From Halichondria panicea (lineage: Eukaryota > Porifera > Demospongiae > Suberitida > Halichondriidae): a stretch of 64,000 bases of DNA. The translations under genes and the position numbers were made by a program. Under the pieces are notes generated by a model. That model had not been told where the DNA came from, did no database searches, and saw nothing but the letters and a program-made list of their open reading frames with translations. Positions 20,991-30,938 of this stretch are shown here, piece after piece. Each line of letters opens with the position of its first letter. Positions within the stretch are counted from its first letter, which is position 1. The DNA is taken from the NCBI RefSeq assembly GCF_963675165.1, contig NC_087393.1, forward strand, positions 4,407,502 through 4,471,501, read 5' to 3'.

Positions 20991-22886
20991 ACACATGTAC
21001 AGGATATAGAGTCATGCACAGAACATAATTAGTCATGCACAGCACATGCATAATTGCACATTTGCAACTAAATGTGCAGTATTTACAAAACACACACTGA
21101 TAGTACTAATTATGAAACCGAAGGTACGTATTCATACAAATTGATAAACTGAATCGAAAGGAGGCTATAACTATATGAATCGTTTTTCTTCTATTTACAG
21201 CACCAACTAAAAATGAATAAGATTTTCCAGTGGCGCACAAATAGAAGAAGAAAAAAACTAGTTTGGTGCTTATATTAGTGGGGCTTAGCAATAGAACGTA
21301 GAGTACTAGTAGAGCTGTTTCCACGAGGCTGGCTATCACATGATAGATCAGTCGTACATGTAGCCTCGGTTCAGTAAAGGCCGCGTTATAATAATTAACT
21401 AAGGAAGGCGCCAGCAGAAGTTACTTGACGCTCAATTGTAAAATCTGTTTTGTAGACTTGGTGCTTCTATTAGAGTGGTGCTGTAATTAGAAGAAAGACG
21501 GTATATAGGTCTATAGTGTATTTATACAGCTGTCGATTAAGTTCATACCTCAATGTTCTACTTGGACTGATGTGGCTCATTTCACTCAAACCAACTTGCA
21601 ATTGATTGCCCTCATGATCATGATGTACTCACTTTTATATTCTTTGACGTACAGTTCGATCCTGACTGCATTTGGCAGTAGACAATGACAATAGTCACTG
21701 ACATGCAGGCACATACATGTACATATACATATTGGAGCCAAGCGTGCTACATGCATGATGTACATGCTAGTACGGATTGAGTTTATCCATAATGAATCAT
21801 GCAGGTCCAAAAACAATGTTTATCCATATAAATGTACAAACAATGCATATTAAGTGCAATTCACTTTAATCGCTTGGCACGGAGTGGTTACCTCAATCAG
21901 TCTGTTGACACTCCACACAGGATGTTGGAGCATGCATTGAATAGAGGTGGCTAGTTAGTGATGATATTAATAAGTCATAAGGATATCCTGAGTCCTCCAT
22001 TGCAGAACATGGGGGACATGAATCACCTGACACACTACACCTATATCAGAGGCAGGAGGCTGGAACCACAAGACCTTATAGCTAATTAAGGTCACTAATT
22101 GGATTTCTCCAACTTCTCCAGAGCTTTTTCTATGATGCACTGACAAGCTCACAGGACAGATAAGTGAGTTTTCTCTTGTGACGTGTTCAGATCAGGTCTA
22201 TACTGTTGTACATGTATATAATTATATGGTCATACTCAGTATACTACTATAGTTATATATATCGAAACAATGGGAAAGATCGTCTTAACAAACTGCTTCA
22301 GTATTAATTTTTATGCTTTGACTTCGAACGACAATTTTCTTACCATTTATAGTCAAAACTCTTGAAAGATTATAGAAGGAGTTCTTTCATTTATCGGACC
22401 ATTTTCCTCCACCTTATACATGTTTTTTGTATTTGTCAAAAACGGCCTCAAAAATGACCATCTGAAAGAACTAAACTAGAAAATCAAAACATGCGTGTGT
22501 GGTATTCTTGGATTTGCAATAATTATACAGTTGTACCAATATAGATGTATAGTTGTACATGTACAAGATGTACAGATGTACAGATAGATGTACAATACAG
22601 ATAAGTACAGATATGTACAAGATGTACAGTTGTACCAATATACAGTTGTACCAAGATGTTAATTGCATTGCATTGCAATGCAATTAACATCTTGGTACAA
22701 CTGTATATAGAGTCGTTATAGATACCCAACTGCAAACAATAATTGTTCATCTACTACAGAAGCGCCAGCTAGATAGGCATAAGTTCCTAACTGATACCAA
22801 GGGCGTATCAACCACCGAAGGTGGGCCCTTGCTGATTACTATATATACTAGAAAATTCCATGTAACGCTAGTGTGATTACTCTTCT
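20991..22886. other. Gene-free interval upstream of Reeler C
   Basis: The first 300 bp (AACTAAATGTGCAGTATTTA block) align with 1,180-1,400 and 14,030-14,280, but translation is not conserved among the three copies. The 54-residue gene is not found here. From 21.5 to 22.6 kb I see only repeats rich in GTACA words and a perfect palindrome. Confidence 0.5.
22641..22705. repeat. Near-perfect palindrome, 30-bp arms
   Basis: Left arm 22,641-22,670 starts TACAGTTGTACCAAGATGTT; the right arm 22,676-22,705 is its exact inverse, with a 5-bp spacer. It is flanked by GTACAGATGTACAG repeats. Confidence 0.85.
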
Positions 22887-23790
22887 TTAATTTCTTGTCA
22901 AAAGCTTTGCAATTATAGCTTGAAGCAGAGTCATCTTATCCACAGATAGTGATTGCACTGATGCACTGATGGCACCTGTTGAATGTGTGTGCATGTGTGT
23001 GGGAGAGTTATATGACCATCATCAAATAAAGTATTTCCATACACTGACTAAGGCCAGGAAAAGTAGATTTACTTAGAATATTTCTGCCTTTTCTGTCTAT
23101 AGTTTGGCCACGCCCTCCCCAAACTTTTGCATTGGGGTCGGGTGAACTTGCAGTCAACAGTTCGTGCCGACACCCCTTGAGGTGTGATACGCATAGTGCA
23201 TGTGGGCTGCCACGTGGGGAGGATGGTCACGCCTATCTTAAGACTGAGCTCCAAGAACTATAGATACACTGTAGAGCATGCTATATAGGAGTCTACTAGA
23301 ATTGGGGCTATAGTGCCCTAGAGTTCCTGGACAGCTGAAAAAAGTCCTAAAGCCGGACCGGAGTTAATCAATCTAGACACATACAAACAATAAGTTTAAA
23401 AGTCTTATATTTGCAACAATTATGAGTCTATACGTATTACTGCTCATATTTATTCTCGGAGTCAGAACACAATCACTGTTCGACTACTTAAAAACAAGAT
23501 ATAACTTTGTGACTTCAGATAGATTCCCGGATGGCGACTGGGGTAGCTGTAATGAATAAATGCATGTGTCAGGGACCAACAACTTTTGTGGGAGAACGAA
23601 TTCAACTCCATGGTAGTAACCTGATCTAATGGCTTCCAATTAACACAATTACTAGAATTCTAAGTGATCACTGTTCGACTGCTTAAAAACAAGATACAAC
23701 TTTATATGACTTCAGATAGATTTCCATGGTAGTAACCTGATCCAATTAACACAATTATTAAGTAATCAGCATGTCTCACTACAGACTTAC

Positions 23791-25434
23791 TTGGCTTTTG
23801 CTTGATCAAAGCAGTCATCTGGTGTGCCCAGTAAATCTTCTTCACTTGAACAACTGAAAACCTATTTTCACCAGAGATAGACTCAATGAATTAAGTTTGC
23901 TAATATCACATGATTCCATTACTTACTCAAACGGAATGCTTCCCACTCCCGGTTTAGGCGCAGTCCACTCAAAAGTTACAGCTACCTTTTCCACAGCAGA
24001 TTTGTGTGTGATCCCATCCTATAATTATATACACAAACAATAAAAGCATGCATGCATGGTACATGCAGTCATGCAGTGATTTTCAAGTATAGGTGAACAA
24101 AGTTGATTGTTGAAGTGACAGGCACTGCAGTACAGCCACCTAGATCTAGACTCAGTTTGTGGTTTGGTTTAGTGCATGGTCTGAGTATTGAGTACTAAAT
24201 TCAACATTCAACTTTGAATGATACTCATGCACCTGCATCTCAGATCTCAGATTGGTGGGTACACATGAGTGCATATTCCAGTGGTCATTAGCTATTTCTA
24301 TGGAATATGCACTCTATTCCAGTGGTCAATTAGCTCACACATGTACAGCTGGATTGGAAGTTATAACCAATGGATTAGGTTACTCACGGAAATTCAATAT
24401 AGCTGTACTTAATAGCATGGTATTCATGCAAGATAATAAACTAACCCTTGAATAAAACAATTTGGGATCAATATGAAGTTGTATGGGGCTTTTCCAAGTA
24501 ACTTTTGTGGGTGGAAGCACTGTATTTTGTAACCAAGAGACTGAGGTATGCAATATACAGTGCAGAGTTAGTGGCGTAGGCAGAGGGGTGGGGGGCTGAG
24601 ACAAGGCTAGAGCCCCCCTCCCTTTTGTGCTCTATCGAGTTGATTTTAGCTTGAATCACAGTGATCTGTCAATCTATTCTGCAATACCGCACGCATAGTT
24701 ACTAGAATGATGTCATTCAATTGAAATGTGGGCAGGGCCATCTGATGCGCATGCTAACTGCTGAGGAAAAGTGATGACCTTTTTTTTAGATGAAATTCAA
24801 TCAAATTCAGTGCCTACGCTTAATCAGTTTGAGCATTCCCTTCTCAAAATACTGGCTATGCCACTGAGAGTGTGTTTTATATATATACACGTAGTAATTG
24901 ACAGCCATTAAACACAGCGGAGTAGGTATTTACTGTGTAAATAGTAAGACCGTGTACATTGTACTTACGGTAGGGACAGAGCAACTGCTGAGTCTGCTCA
25001 CTGAGTCTCCTGGTATCACGCTGAATTTCCCAGCCGCCGCTGTTTTACCATTGGCTGTCATCGCTCGAGCCTCCACAAAGAACCCTTTGAAAGGATGCTG
25101 GTCCACTCCAAGCAGAGTCACTGTGTGGCAAAAACATCAGTCAGTTGAAATGTATCTATGGTGGACTTATATGGCCTCGCTATTCTGGTTTCACTTGTAC
25201 TCTATACTTACATCGATAAGTTTTTCCAGGTTCGTAATGGTAGCCACCTTTGCCATCAGTGAAGGTTTCAATGTCAAGGACATAAGGACTTTGTATTGTT
25301 TGGAGACCTGCTTCATGCTTTATGGGGTTTGGAGCGAGAGTGTTGCATGTTCCTTCTGGAGCACCAGTAGAGTAACACTCCACCAAGAGTACCATGGAGC
25401 ACAACAGCAAGGAGGTACAGACCAGCAGCTTCAT
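23791..25434 (-). CDS. Reeler-domain secreted protein D (C-terminal exon unresolved)
   Basis: Exons: 25,212-25,434 (ATG at 25,434); 24,969-25,120; 23,927-24,018; 23,791-23,861. Phases match. Signal peptide (MKLLVCTSLLLCSMVLLVEC), GAPEGTC, FKGFFVEAR, LSSC, ITHKS, a TFEWTAP strand and an IYWAHQMTALI end show a full Reeler domain. It is clearly more diverged than A, B and C. Exon 4 ends in phase 1 at a GTAAGT donor. A last exon could be 22,887-22,982 (after a TTCAACAG acceptor), which stays open to TAA, but it is less hydrophobic than the tails of B, C and E. Intron 2 contains a MITE (24,569). Confidence 0.75.
24569..24866. mobile_element. MITE, CAGTGGCG family, TSD AGAGT
   Basis: Left end TAGTGGCGTAGGCAGAGG (first C changed to T), right end TGGCTATGCCACTG. 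Direct repeat AGAGT at 24,564-24,568 and 24,867-24,871. 298 bp, closely related to 49,810-50,096. Confidence 0.8.
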
Positions 25435-25639
25435 GGTCACAGATACTCAGCTATATTTTAAATGTAGCAGCTATCAGTATGGTTTTGGTTTCTCAGTATG
25501 CTGGTGTGAAAAACTTGCCTGTGTGCGCATGCGCAACAATTACACAGCTTTCCAATTAGTATCATGGATTAGCCGCCCTCCTAAACTGATGTCACAGCAA
25601 CTTGATTGCCAGTTTCCAGCTTGTTAATCCCCTTGTTTA

Positions 25640-25870
25640 CTAGCATTAACAAGGGCTTGCCAAGCTTGCCAAGCAGGCATATTCACACAGAATACTACTT
25701 GTTTGTGAACTATAGTTACCAGGGAATAGCCAAGTCAACACTCACAAAGTTGGTAATGCCTTGTAAACTAATGGAATAGTTACCAGAGAATAGCCAAGTC
25801 CATTCACAAACTTGGTAATGCCTTGTAAACTACTACATTCACAAACTTGGTAATGCCTTGTTAATTAACT
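25640..25870. repeat. Tandem ACTTGGTAATGCCTTGTAA repeat
   Basis: Units of the type CATTCACAAACTTGGTAATG followed by CCTTGTAAACTA recur three times, with GAATAGCCAAGTC spacers. It lies just upstream of Reeler D. Confidence 0.6.
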
Positions 25871-25988
25871 ATACCTCTTATAATTAGAAACAATACTTTG
25901 AATTGATAATTAGCAAGCATGACGTACATCGCACAAAAGATCAATGGGAGAATAAATAAGTGAAATGTTACATGGATTGATAAGAGGT

Positions 25989-28111
25989 CTAAAGTTCGAA
26001 TGTTTCTTCAGAATCAGATTGACCTAAAGAAAAGAAAAGCATAATCATAGTAATGCAATGGGTATACATGCATGCTTACATACACAGTCATGCTTACATA
26101 ATTATGAGAGCACCGGGGGGGGGGGGAGGTGAAGTTTCCAGCAGGATTATTAAGTTACATGCAGGGAATGGTGAAGAGACCAACCCATGTAAGTTGAGAT
26201 TGAGTTACCCATTGTGTATTAACTGTGTCCCTATAGATACAAGTCACGTCATCAAGCTGAAGTCTTTGGTAGAGGCAATCTGGCAGGCATCGATATACAT
26301 CTCACCTCTATCGACCATGATTGTTGCTAAATTGGATTAATGGCGGCAAGCTAACGAAACGTTACAGTGTGCAATTTACTGCGTATGCGCAACCGACCGA
26401 GGCGTGATTCTCGTTACAGCGTAACAGGTGTTCTAGCTAACTACTCATGAACAGATTGCCTGCCATAAACAATTTCTTTGCATGTACTTACTCATGATAG
26501 CCCATTTGGGTGGAACATGACTTGTGGAAGGTTCGCCAAGCTTTCTTGACTTTTTAGCCATTACTGCACCATCATCTTTTTTAATCTTTGTCTCATAACG
26601 GCTGTCCAATTCCATCATATACTCATTGAGCTCTATATAGAAAGGTGAAAGTACGGTTATTATTATTGCATGGGCATACTTTGTGATCGCCACTGAAGTT
26701 TATGCTCCACTATTACAGATTTGTCTTCCCCATCGTCAGACTCCTCAGTTATGTACAGCATATTCAATTGGCTCCAATATTTACTCTCTGTTGGTTTCAC
26801 ACACATTCCACGATTCTGAAATTTCTAAAAAAGAAAGGCACAAAGGTAATGATAGTCCTCTCACTACATCCACACATCCATCACAGTGGATCTTCAGTGA
26901 AACTATTAATTTTATGCACTCACCATGAGGCGTCTTGCCCTGTACCGGCTATTTCTGCTTTTGTTTTCAATAAGCTCCTCACTGTTTTCCTTCTGGTCAA
27001 CTGCCCACTGCCTTCTAATCTGTTCGTACTTTTTTTTGATCGGTATCTTTTCCTTTACATACAGATATGCTCAATTGATTTCTTAGACGATATTTCCTGA
27101 ATAAATAAAGAGACAGTTATATACTTATAAATATTAGGCATATACACACATGAATACACATGACGTGATAATAGTACATACATACAACTCTGCCTACAGA
27201 GACAGCACCAGTCAGAGTACACACACACACACATACACAACTCTGCCTACAAGACCCAGTGACAGGTCGCCGGTCAGAGTACACACACACACACATACAC
27301 AACTCTGCCTACAAGACCCAGTGACAGGTCGCCGGTCAGAGTACACACACACACACACAACTCTGCCTACAAGACCCAGTGACAGGTCGCCGGTCAGAGT
27401 ACACACACACACACACACAATTCTGCCTACAAGACCCAGTGACAGGTCGCCGGTCAGAGTACACACACACACACACAACTCTGCCTACAAGACCCAGTGA
27501 CAGGTCGCCGGTCAGAGCACACACACACACACACAACTCTGCCTACAAGACCCAGTGACAGGTCGCCGGTCAGAGCACACACACACACACACAACTCTGC
27601 CTACAAGACCCAGTGACAGGTCGCCGGTCAGAGCACACACACACACACACAACTCTGCCTACAAGACCCAGTGACAGGTCGCCGGTCAGAGCACACACAC
27701 ACACACACAACTCTGCCTACAAGACCCAGTGACAGGTCGCCGGTCAGAGCACACACACACACACAACTCTGCCTACAAGACCCAGTGACAGGTCGCCGGT
27801 CAGAGCACACACACACACACACAACTCTGCCTACAAGACCCAGTGACAGGTCGCCGGTCAGAGCACACACACACACACACAACTCTGCCTACAAGACCCA
27901 GTGACAGGTCGCCGGTCAGAGCACACACACACACACACACAACTCTGCCTACAAGACCCAGTGACAGGTCGCCGGTCAGAGCACACACACACATTATAAG
28001 CAGAACTATTTACAGTCATCTATCTCCACTTACAGATGATGGAGTTGGGAAATTGAGCACTCGCCTTGCAGACAATTGCTGAGGAGGAGTTGACTTCAAC
28101 CATGTTTTAAC
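25989..28111 (-). CDS. C14orf93-like gene (5' end unresolved)
   Basis: Clear exons: 28,034-28,111 (VKTWLKSTPPQQ...); an exon ending at 26,924 (YEQIRRQWAVDQKENSEEL...); 26,680-26,824 (KYWSQLNMLYITEESDDGED, then LQWRSQ); 26,492-26,632 (KLNEYMMELDSRYETK, then PPKWAIM); 25,989-26,023 (QSDSEETFEL and stop). The order of a basic region, KYW, an acidic ESDDGED, WRSxKLN, LDSR and PPxWAI with an acidic tail resembles C14orf93-like proteins that are multi-copy in sponges and cnidarians; this is recall, not a search. The frame entering the YEQI exon is not resolved: the exon with EISSKKSIEHI (about 27,063-27,098) does not join it in phase, and a run of eight A sits at the junction. An upstream exon near 28,190-28,252 is possible. 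Function unknown. Confidence 0.5.
27187..27995. repeat. Minisatellite of ~59-bp units with CA tracts
   Basis: About 13 nearly identical units, each GACCCAGTGACAGGTCGCCG, then GTCAGAG, a (CA)n run of 6-10 repeats and AACTCTGCCTACAA. It lies in an intron of the C14orf93-like gene. The unit homogeneity implies recent expansion; reading frames through it are artefacts. Confidence 0.9.
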
Positions 28112-28839
28112 CTGTTGGTTTTATAGTATAATTATGACCCGATTCAGACCGTATTTATTCAATATAAATAATTATGTTGAGAGTAACAAACCTTAGAAAC
28201 ACTATCGACATCCCCTCCACCTCCAGGGTTGATTCTTCTAAATGACGCCTAATATCACCCTCAGTCAACCCTAGTGAGTATCTTCCATTGATCGGCCTCC
28301 TCCAAGATATTGTAGTTTCTAGCAAGTGATGTTAGTAGATTTATTATAGTAGTTGTCAGTATAGATTCTTCTGGGGCATAGAGAATCAGTTTTAGTCCAC
28401 CGTTAATATTTAGCACACTGGGACTGAGCCACGTGCATTTGTGTAGTTGGGCGGAGACAACAGTGGTTAGGCTCCACCCAATCATTGACACTTGTAGTTG
28501 TGTGGGCGGGGCCTGCATTTGCAAGCTTGGCAACCTTGGGCAACTAAGTAATCCTGTCCAACGTTTGGCAACTGCACGTTTTCGTGTCGTACTCAAGAAT
28601 GGACAACCCTACGTACAGATCACTTGAAAACTATTGGTATACTAACCATACTACAATATTGCAAACGTTTGAAAACTACTGTGAACAGTGCTGTGTGTGC
28701 GGCTAATTCATGAGACTGCTCTCAAATAATTATGAGTTTCATTGTCATGTGCAAACACATTGAAATTTCCAAAGCACAGTCAATACTGCATGTACACACA
28801 ATAGCACTTGCACACATAGTTGATTGTAAAACTGTTCAA

Positions 28840-30029
28840 TTAAAAAGACACTTTCAGAGCTGTCAGGATAGCAGTGCTGAGAAGAGCCCACACTCCCAGA
28901 CCTATAGGTGTGTGTAAAAATGTGTATACAAGTAAATGAGTTTAGACCCAGAGAATCATTGGAATAAAAATAGTGTACATATACAGTCAAACAAGAAGAC
29001 GTACTTGTAACGGAGCCAGCTCCACCCGTACTAGCTCCAGGGCACGTCAGTGGGACTGTGGGGATGAACACACAATTAAATGTGGAGACAAATATGATAT
29101 TGCTAATTCAAAAAAACAACATGCGATCGCATATGAATTCCTGTACACACATTACACAATATAGCACTACATGTACAACCGTAATTATATAACAGCTGTC
29201 CGACTGCATGCACGAGTGGAGACTAGTATTCTACTTACTCTCTGAAATCAGATCAGTGGTTTCAGCGACCCAGTATGTAGCGAACCGCTGCACCGTCGTA
29301 AACCTGTAAGAATAGTGTGTTTCAAATATGTGGCGACATGCATACATCGTATTATACGCCATCACTTTTCAGAAATTTAGTACAATAAAAACAGAGCACA
29401 AAACTGTGCACAATTTTTACCAGAATCTGATTGGTCCCGTCATAATAGTAGTGGGAGCACGCCAGGTGAAGGTCACATACGCCAGATCAACCCTCAATGT
29501 TGTATTACCAGGTTGAACGTGTGTGACAGCGATCTCAGGTGGCTCGCAGCTGCTCAGACGACTGTTGGGTTGATCAGCGGAGGGATCGAGAAAAGCTCCG
29601 ACAGGGTTGCCATCCATGTCCCTAGCTTGAATGAGGAAGCCACGGAAGGTGGTGTTAGCACTGGTAGTTCTAGCTCGGAGGGTGACTACAGAGAGAGAGA
29701 GAGTGGGGGGTAGTCAAGAGGCAAACATTTAATTTCAAATACGATCAGCGTATTATAATGCTAAAATTCATGCCTTGCAAACAAATCTTAACAAAAAACT
29801 TAAAAAACATACTTGTGTAGTATGCTCCAGGTAGGTAGGCCATAGGCATGCCTCCGTACGAGTTCATGAAGGCAGAGATATCAATCTCATAGGGGCCCGG
29901 GTTCGATTGAGCCCCCGCTGGATGCCCGGGAGTGAGGTTCACACAAGTAGAGGTTGGGGCCCCTCCAGGGAGAGCATAACTACTTGCAGCACACGCCAGG
30001 ACAAGTACAAGTATAGAAATAGCTCCCAT
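28840..30029 (-). CDS. Reeler-domain surface protein E (219 aa)
   Basis: Exons: 29,813-30,029 (ATG at 30,029); 29,421-29,685; 29,239-29,303; 29,005-29,055; 28,840-28,901, total 660 nt with matching phases. Signal peptide 1-19 (MGAISILVLVLACAASSYA), Reeler domain with GGAPTSTC, FRGFLIQARDMDG, LSSCEPPEIAVTH, FTWRAP and FATYWVAETT, a Gly/Ser/Thr-rich linker (GASTGGAGSVT) and a hydrophobic C-terminus (GVWALLSTAILTALKVSF, stop). One exon here covers what A-D split into two, so an intron was gained in A-D or lost in E. It is the most diverged member. Predicted surface or secreted recognition protein. Confidence 0.85.
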
Positions 30030-30133
30030 TTTGCGAAAACACTTTAAGACTGATAGGTTTGTAGAAAGTATGAAGCAGCTGAATGATTGTTCAGAGCAAG
30101 CACTTTAATGATGATGAAGTGATTCTACATGGC

Positions 30134-30146
30134 TGTTTTTATATCC
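30134..30146 (-). promoter_or_regulatory. TATA box of Reeler gene E
   Basis: The minus strand reads GGGATATAAAAACAG about 110 bp upstream of the ATG. No intervening splice acceptor is evident, so the 5'UTR is probably short and unspliced, unlike genes A to C. Confidence 0.45.
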
Positions 30147-30252
30147 CTGGCCCAGGTCCCAAATACAGTCACAAAACATAGCCAGAAAACAAGCCACCAC
30201 ACATAAAACTTCATATACCTACTGACAACAGAAGGATGTCCAAAAATTAGAA

Positions 30253-30419
30253 TTTGTGGTTTTTCTCATGTAAACATTTGTCGAATAAGACTTATCGTCT
30301 AGTATTTTTCAAGGACAAATGGTCACACACTTGGAAGGACTGAGCCAAGTGTGTGACTACTTGCCCTTACAAGTACACGTCTTCTATGACAATTGTTTAC
30401 ATGAGAAAACCACAAATAC
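30253..30419. mobile_element. MITE with TTTGTGGTTTTCTCATGTAAAC termini
   Basis: TTTGTGGTTTTTCTCATGTA and TACATGAGAAAACCACAAA are inverted ends. A second inner inverted pair (CACACACTTGG / CCAAGTGTGTG) forms the centre. Confidence 0.65.
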
Positions 30420-30578
30420 ATGTATAGGATGTACGTGGTATCTTGAGTGGGAGATCAAAACATACATGTACAAATGTACCTAAAATTAGCATTTTGGAAT
30501 ACCAGTATCAATCAGGCGTGCAAGCACTTAATGTCCACTTCACTTAAGTATAAAGGAAATAGATTGATACTTAGCAGG

Positions 30579-30709
30579 CCGTATAGCGGGTAATTTTCGT
30601 TAGTGCAAATTTTCGTATAAATTACCCTTTTAAAATATTCGTACAGCTCAGGATAGTGACTATTGCAGAATTAATTTCATATGATACTCGAAAAAATAAC
30701 CCGCTATAT
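30579..30709. mobile_element. MITE, GTATAGCG/TTTTCG family
   Basis: CCGTATAGCGGGTAATTTTC at the left and ACTCGAAAAAATAACCCGCT at the right. It lies between CEP112 and Reeler E. Confidence 0.65.
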
Positions 30710-30938
30710 GTTAAGTTTAATAAAGAGATATACCATTCATTTTAATAGCCTGGCTAGTTCTATCATGAATTAGCAAATACATGTACGGTACACGTACCAC
30801 ACACAATGTTTCCAACTTTCATTGGGACTTCATTTAACAAACCAACCACAGTGTTAACGTCAACAAGTTAATCAAGTTTACAGGGTTTGAAATGAAAAAT
30901 GAGTGAAAAAGTTGTATTTATCACAAATTAATGAAGCT

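Noticed and set aside
22887-22982. Possible last coding exon of Reeler D
   Set aside because: Phase and stop fit, but the tail is only mildly hydrophobic and unlike the paralogues, so it was not included in the gene.
27150-28082. Regular repeat-spacer look suggesting a CRISPR array, and long frames on both strands
   Set aside because: The 'spacers' are (CA)n runs and identical between units. It is a minisatellite in a eukaryotic intron, and the frames come from unit periodicity.
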